Positions 6,956-9,983 of a stretch of 9,983 bases of DNA are shown piece after piece; the stretch's first letter is position 1, and each line of letters begins with the position of its first letter. A program made the position numbers and the translations under genes. Origin of the DNA: JBAWAP01 sp049589355 (GTDB lineage: Bacteria; Chloroflexota; Anaerolineae; VGOG01); NCBI GenBank assembly GCA_049589355.1, contig JBAWAP010000254.1, positions 1-9,983 on the forward strand. Reading direction: 5' to 3'. The notes below the pieces were generated by a model. That model was given only the letters and a program-made list of their open reading frames with translations. It was not told where the DNA came from and made no database searches.

Positions 6956-9900
6956 CTGGGCCCTGCCCTGAGCCACGTCGAAGGGTTGCCGAACGGGTTC
7001 TCTTCCTCGTCTATCTCTTGTTCCCCTGCCGGAGTAGTGTTGGTAGTTGTCCCGGCCCCGTTCCTTGGCGCGGTACATGGCGATGTCGGCATTCTTCATC
7101 AGGGTATCAGTATCTTGACCGTCGTCGGGGTAGATGGCAATCCCAATGCTGGTGGTGATACGGATTTCATGACCATCAAGCACAAATGGCCTTCGAAAGA
7201 CCTCCAGGATTCTCTCGGCAATCCTGGCTGCATCTTCCTCCCCCCTGATCCCTGGGAATAGTGATAACAGCATGAATTCGTCGCCCCCCATGCGGGCGAC
7301 GGTATCGCTCTTGCGCACAAGGCTGATCAGTCGCTTGCCAACAACTTGCAGCAACCTGTCTCCCACGGTGTGGCCCAGCGTGTCATTAACGTCCTTGAAG
7401 TAATCCAGGTCGAGCAACATCACGGCCAGCTTTTGTCGGTTGCGGTATGCGCGAGCCAGTTCCAGGGTGAGGCGGTCATTGAACAGCCACCGGTTGGGCA
7501 GGCCGGTCAGAGCGTCGTGGGTGGCCATATAGGCGAGTTCTTCCTCCGTCCGCTTGCGTTCGGTGATGTCGCTGGTATGGCCGGTCATGCGGGTGGAATT
7601 TCCGGCCTCGTCCCAAAGCGCCTGCCCCCGGGTATGGAACCAACGATACTCGCCCGATTTGGTGCGTAGTCGCTGCTCCACGTTAAACGGCACCCGATCC
7701 TTCAGGTGAGATTCTATCGCTGCGTTCGTATGCTCTTTGTCGTCTGGATGCAGATGTGATGTAAGCGTATCAAAGTCAACGTCGAGTTCATCATCAGCAT
7801 ACCCAAGCATCTCCTTCAAACGAGGAGACCAGTAGAGCGTGTGGTTTTGAATATCCCAGTCAAACAGGCCGTCACTCGAGCCCTGCACGGCCAGGGCAAA
7901 CCGCTCTTCACTGACTCGCAATGCCTCCTCTGCCCGCTTGCGCTCGGCCAGTTCTTGCTGAACTGCTTCATACAACCGTGCATTCTCGATCGCCCCGGCG
8001 ATCTGATCGGCCAATGTCTCCATTAGCATCACGTCGGTTTCATCGAAGGCATCGAATTCGTCACTCTGTATATCGAGCACGCCGATGACCTTCTCCCCAC
8101 TCTTGACAGGTACCGCGAGCTCCGACCTTGTTTCCTCGTCCACCTCGCGCACGTAATGGGGGTCCTTGCTGACGTCACCGCTGACCTGAGTTTGGCCGCT
8201 GGCTGCTGCGTAACCTGTCATCCCCTCCCCGATGGCATGATAGAGATCCCTGGGAAAGATGTCTGCGTAGCCGCCAGCGATGGACTGCATAGTGAGGCGA
8301 TTGGCCTCCTCGTCAACCAGCAGTATCATCACGCCATAGTAATCGAAGGCATCGCGCACGGCGGGCACGATTTCGGACAACAACTCACCCAGTTCCAGCT
8401 TGCTGCTCACGCGCTGACCTACTTCATAGACCAGCGCAGCCTGAGCCGCTCGCCGCTTCGCCGCCTCCTCCTGTTCTATGCTGTGAAGGGCGAAGGCGAT
8501 GTCTCCGGCGACCTCCTCGAACAAAGCTCGTTCTTCCTCGTCTGCGGCGAGGTCTCCGGGGATGGAGATAGACAACAGGCCATAGACCTTTCCGCCATAC
8601 TCCAACCGGACGGTCATCGCCCCTCTGTCACCATACATGCTTGACAGGGGGCAGCCGGCGCAGGTGGAGGCTGGGTCTTTGGTTACCACAACGCCCGATT
8701 GCTTCAGCGCCCTCTGCCCACAATCGGTCAACTCGCCGTCCTTCAATCGCCTGACTACAGGCGAGAAATCCTCGCCCAACCTGGCTTCGGCGGTCGTCAC
8801 ACGCCCTTCGGACTCATCCAACAGAGCAATCCAGGCGCTGTGGTAGCCGCGAGTCTCGGTGAGGGTCTCGCAGACGCCTTGGAGCAGGCGGTCGCGGTCC
8901 TTTTCCCTGGTGATGAGTTGGTTGACGTTGCGGATGGCACGCAATACGAGGTCGAGGTGTTCTATCTTCTCCTCCGCCCGCTTGCGCTCGGTGATCTCCG
9001 CCTGCAATTCTTTGTTGGTTCTAGCAAGCTCTGCCGTCCGTTCTTCAACCCGTATCTCCAACTCATCGTGGGCCTTTCGTAGTGCCTCCTCCGCCTGCTT
9101 CCGCTGGGTGGCGTCCCGAAAAGAGGCGACCAGGCCCATAAACTGACCCGCCTCATCGTGGACGGGGAAGGTGATGGAATCGGCATAGATAACGCTGCCA
9201 TCTGAGCGCACCAGCCGATTCTCCCCATGCCAGCTCCCAGAAATGCCCTCGATGATCGCTACGCGACCCTTCACCTCCATGGCCCTGGGATCCACATCCT
9301 TGTAAAGAGCCTGCCACCAGGCCAGGTCGAGATGGGTTCCAGGCTCGACCTTGACCCTGTCGCCCTTGCCCAGGATGCCGGGCCCGCCCAGGTAGTCCAC
9401 CACCGCGTAGGCTGAGATCGCCCCCACCACCGTGTTGTCGAAACCGATGTAGGAGGCGACCTTAACCCCCTCAATGGGTTCCAACTGGTTGACAATGATC
9501 ACCGGGATGCCCGCCTGGTTGGCCTTCTTGATCGTCTGCCTGATTACCTCCACCTCGATGGCAGAGATGACGATGACATCCACCTGGCGCTGGATGTAGT
9601 CCTCAATGATGGCCACCTGGTCGGCAAAGTCCACATGCGTGGCGGGTGTCCGAGTGATGACTTCCACGTTGATCCCATGCTGGCGCGCCTCCGCCGCCGC
9701 CTTCTCGAAATACTCGGTCGCGGTCTGGTAGACCCCTGAGACGGCTGCTGGTGCCCACCCGATCACGATCTTCTGCGGCAACTTCCGGCCGGCTTTGATC
9801 CCTTCCCAGTCTATGGGCTCCAAGGCTGGCGTTGGGTAGAACAGATCGGCGTTGCTCTTGTACATGGTGCGCGGCCGAATGTCGAAGGTAGGCGGCACAT

Positions 9901-9983
9901 CCTGCCCCAGGGCCAGCATCACCGCGAACTTGGTGCCATACCAACCCCACTCTGGGAAGCCATGATGCGTCTCGGCCATCAAA
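6941..9983 (-). CDS. Diguanylate cyclase with tandem partial sugar-binding (PBP), PAS and GAF sensor domains, 5' truncated
   Basis: Makes c-di-GMP from two GTP. The frame is open to the window edge (the codon at 9980-9982 is TTG inside a domain), so the true start lies outside. Visible residues, numbered from 9982: 1-52, C-terminal end of a sugar-type periplasmic-binding domain (ALGQDVP...KSNADLFYP); 70-250, first lobe of a second such domain (KIVIGW, DVIVISAIEVE, AGIPVIIVNQ, ASYIGFDN); 251-295, second half of a PAS (WHGENRLVRSDGS to DATQRKQ); 296-345, coiled coil; about 346-503, GAF with C421, C441 and C444; about 515-672, second GAF; about 690-808, PAS; about 815-985, GGDEF. GGDEF is exact at 899-903, with the inhibitory RxxD (RKSD, 890-893) five residues before it, so product feedback is expected. 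No membrane segment separates the PBP part from GGDEF, so sugar sensing, if any, would be cytosolic. The last ~29 residues look repeat-derived. The PBP/PAS fusion is unusual and may not be functional. Confidence 0.92.
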   Translation of the reverse strand, partial: LMAETHHGFPEWGWYGTKFAVMLALGQDVPPTFDIRPRTMYKSNADLFYPTPALEPIDWEGIKAGRKLPQKIVIGWAPAAVSGVYQTATEYFEKAAAEARQHGINVEVITRTPATHVDFADQVAIIEDYIQRQVDVIVISAIEVEVIRQTIKKANQAGIPVIIVNQLEPIEGVKVASYIGFDNTVVGAISAYAVVDYLGGPGILGKGDRVKVEPGTHLDLAWWQALYKDVDPRAMEVKGRVAIIEGISGSWHGENRLVRSDGSVIYADSITFPVHDEAGQFMGLVASFRDATQRKQAEEALRKAHDELEIRVEERTAELARTNKELQAEITERKRAEEKIEHLDLVLRAIRNVNQLITREKDRDRLLQGVCETLTETRGYHSAWIALLDESEGRVTTAEARLGEDFSPVVRRLKDGELTDCGQRALKQSGVVVTKDPASTCAGCPLSSMYGDRGAMTVRLEYGGKVYGLLSISIPGDLAADEEERALFEEVAGDIAFALHSIEQEEAAKRRAAQAALVYEVGQRVSSKLELGELLSEIVPAVRDAFDYYGVMILLVDEEANRLTMQSIAGGYADIFPRDLYHAIGEGMTGYAAASGQTQVSGDVSKDPHYVREVDEETRSELAVPVKSGEKVIGVLDIQSDEFDAFDETDVMLMETLADQIAGAIENARLYEAVQQELAERKRAEEALRVSEERFALAVQGSSDGLFDWDIQNHTLYWSPRLKEMLGYADDELDVDFDTLTSHLHPDDKEHTNAAIESHLKDRVPFNVEQRLRTKSGEYRWFHTRGQALWDEAGNSTRMTGHTSDITERKRTEEELAYMATHDALTGLPNRWLFNDRLTLELARAYRNRQKLAVMLLDLDYFKDVNDTLGHTVGDRLLQVVGKRLISLVRKSDTVARMGGDEFMLLSLFPGIRGEEDAARIAERILEVFRRPFVLDGHEIRITTSIGIAIYPDDGQDTDTLMKNADIAMYRAKERGRDNYQHYSGRGTRDRRGREPVRQPFDVAQGRAQDTAS
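6961..6985. repeat. Dispersed CCCTGAGC...GTCGAAGGG repeat at the cyclase 3' end
   Basis: Bases 6966-6985 read CCCTGAGCCACGTCGAAGGG, with an extra CCCTG directly before. I recognise this from memory as a short repeat common in several environmental bacterial genomes; in the reverse direction it is often translated as PFDVAQGRA. Here that peptide forms part of the C-terminal tail of the cyclase. The ends CCCT/AGGG are inverted but the stem is short. Confidence 0.6.
7547..7954 (-). repeat. PAS module of the diguanylate cyclase, direct repeat of 4094-4510
   Basis: Second copy of the shared PAS module, here placed directly before the GGDEF domain; in the kinase it precedes PAS2. Similarity starts in the ELAERKRAEEAL helix and ends at DITERKR. 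Beyond these edges the proteins follow different domain orders, so the unit appears to be copied as helix-PAS-helix. Confidence 0.88.

Noticed and set aside
868..9115. CRISPR-like array from the recurrent 30-bp word
   Set aside because: Spacing is irregular over kilobases and every copy lies in frame in a PAS-linker helix, so it is coding repetition.

Overview
The window carries three large signalling genes, all on the minus strand and read from high to low coordinates. None shows a transmembrane segment in the part visible here. The organism cannot be fixed from sequence alone. Moderately high GC, long multi-GAF/PAS sensors, HD-GYP and GGDEF output domains, and two kinds of short dispersed repeat (a TTGCGAG...GAAGCAATC hairpin repeat and a CCCTGAGC...GTCGAAGGG repeat) suggest an environmental bacterium. 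A Chloroflexota-like genome is a plausible but unproven guess.

Layout in transcription order: (1) 9983-6941, 5'-truncated by the window edge, encodes a diguanylate cyclase. Its sensory part starts with the tail of one sugar-binding-protein (PBP) domain, then the first lobe of a second PBP, then abruptly the second half of a PAS domain. After that come a coiled coil, a cysteine-containing GAF, a second GAF, a PAS and a canonical GGDEF domain with an intact inhibitory site. (2) The 177-bp gap at 6764-6940 holds what looks like the N-terminal stub of a lost response regulator, lying against a dispersed repeat. (3) 6763-2258 is a 1501-residue soluble histidine kinase with four GAF-like and four PAS domains, HisKA and HATPase_c, and no receiver of its own. 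(4) The 145-bp gap at 2113-2257 holds an inverted repeat and a strong ribosome binding site. (5) 2112-262 is a response regulator of receiver-GAF-PAS-HD-GYP type. (6) 1-261 has no recognisable gene and at most a weak terminator.

Read together, the genes look like a cyclic-di-GMP module. A GGDEF enzyme makes the messenger. A multi-input kinase very likely phosphorylates the receiver of the adjacent HD-GYP protein, which degrades the messenger. Sensor modules have been copied between the genes: one PAS is shared at DNA level by kinase and cyclase (51-nt and 39-nt exact blocks), and another is shared at protein level by kinase and HD-GYP regulator. The most unusual points are the PBP/PAS chimera in the cyclase and the repeat-derived stretches in or beside all three genes.
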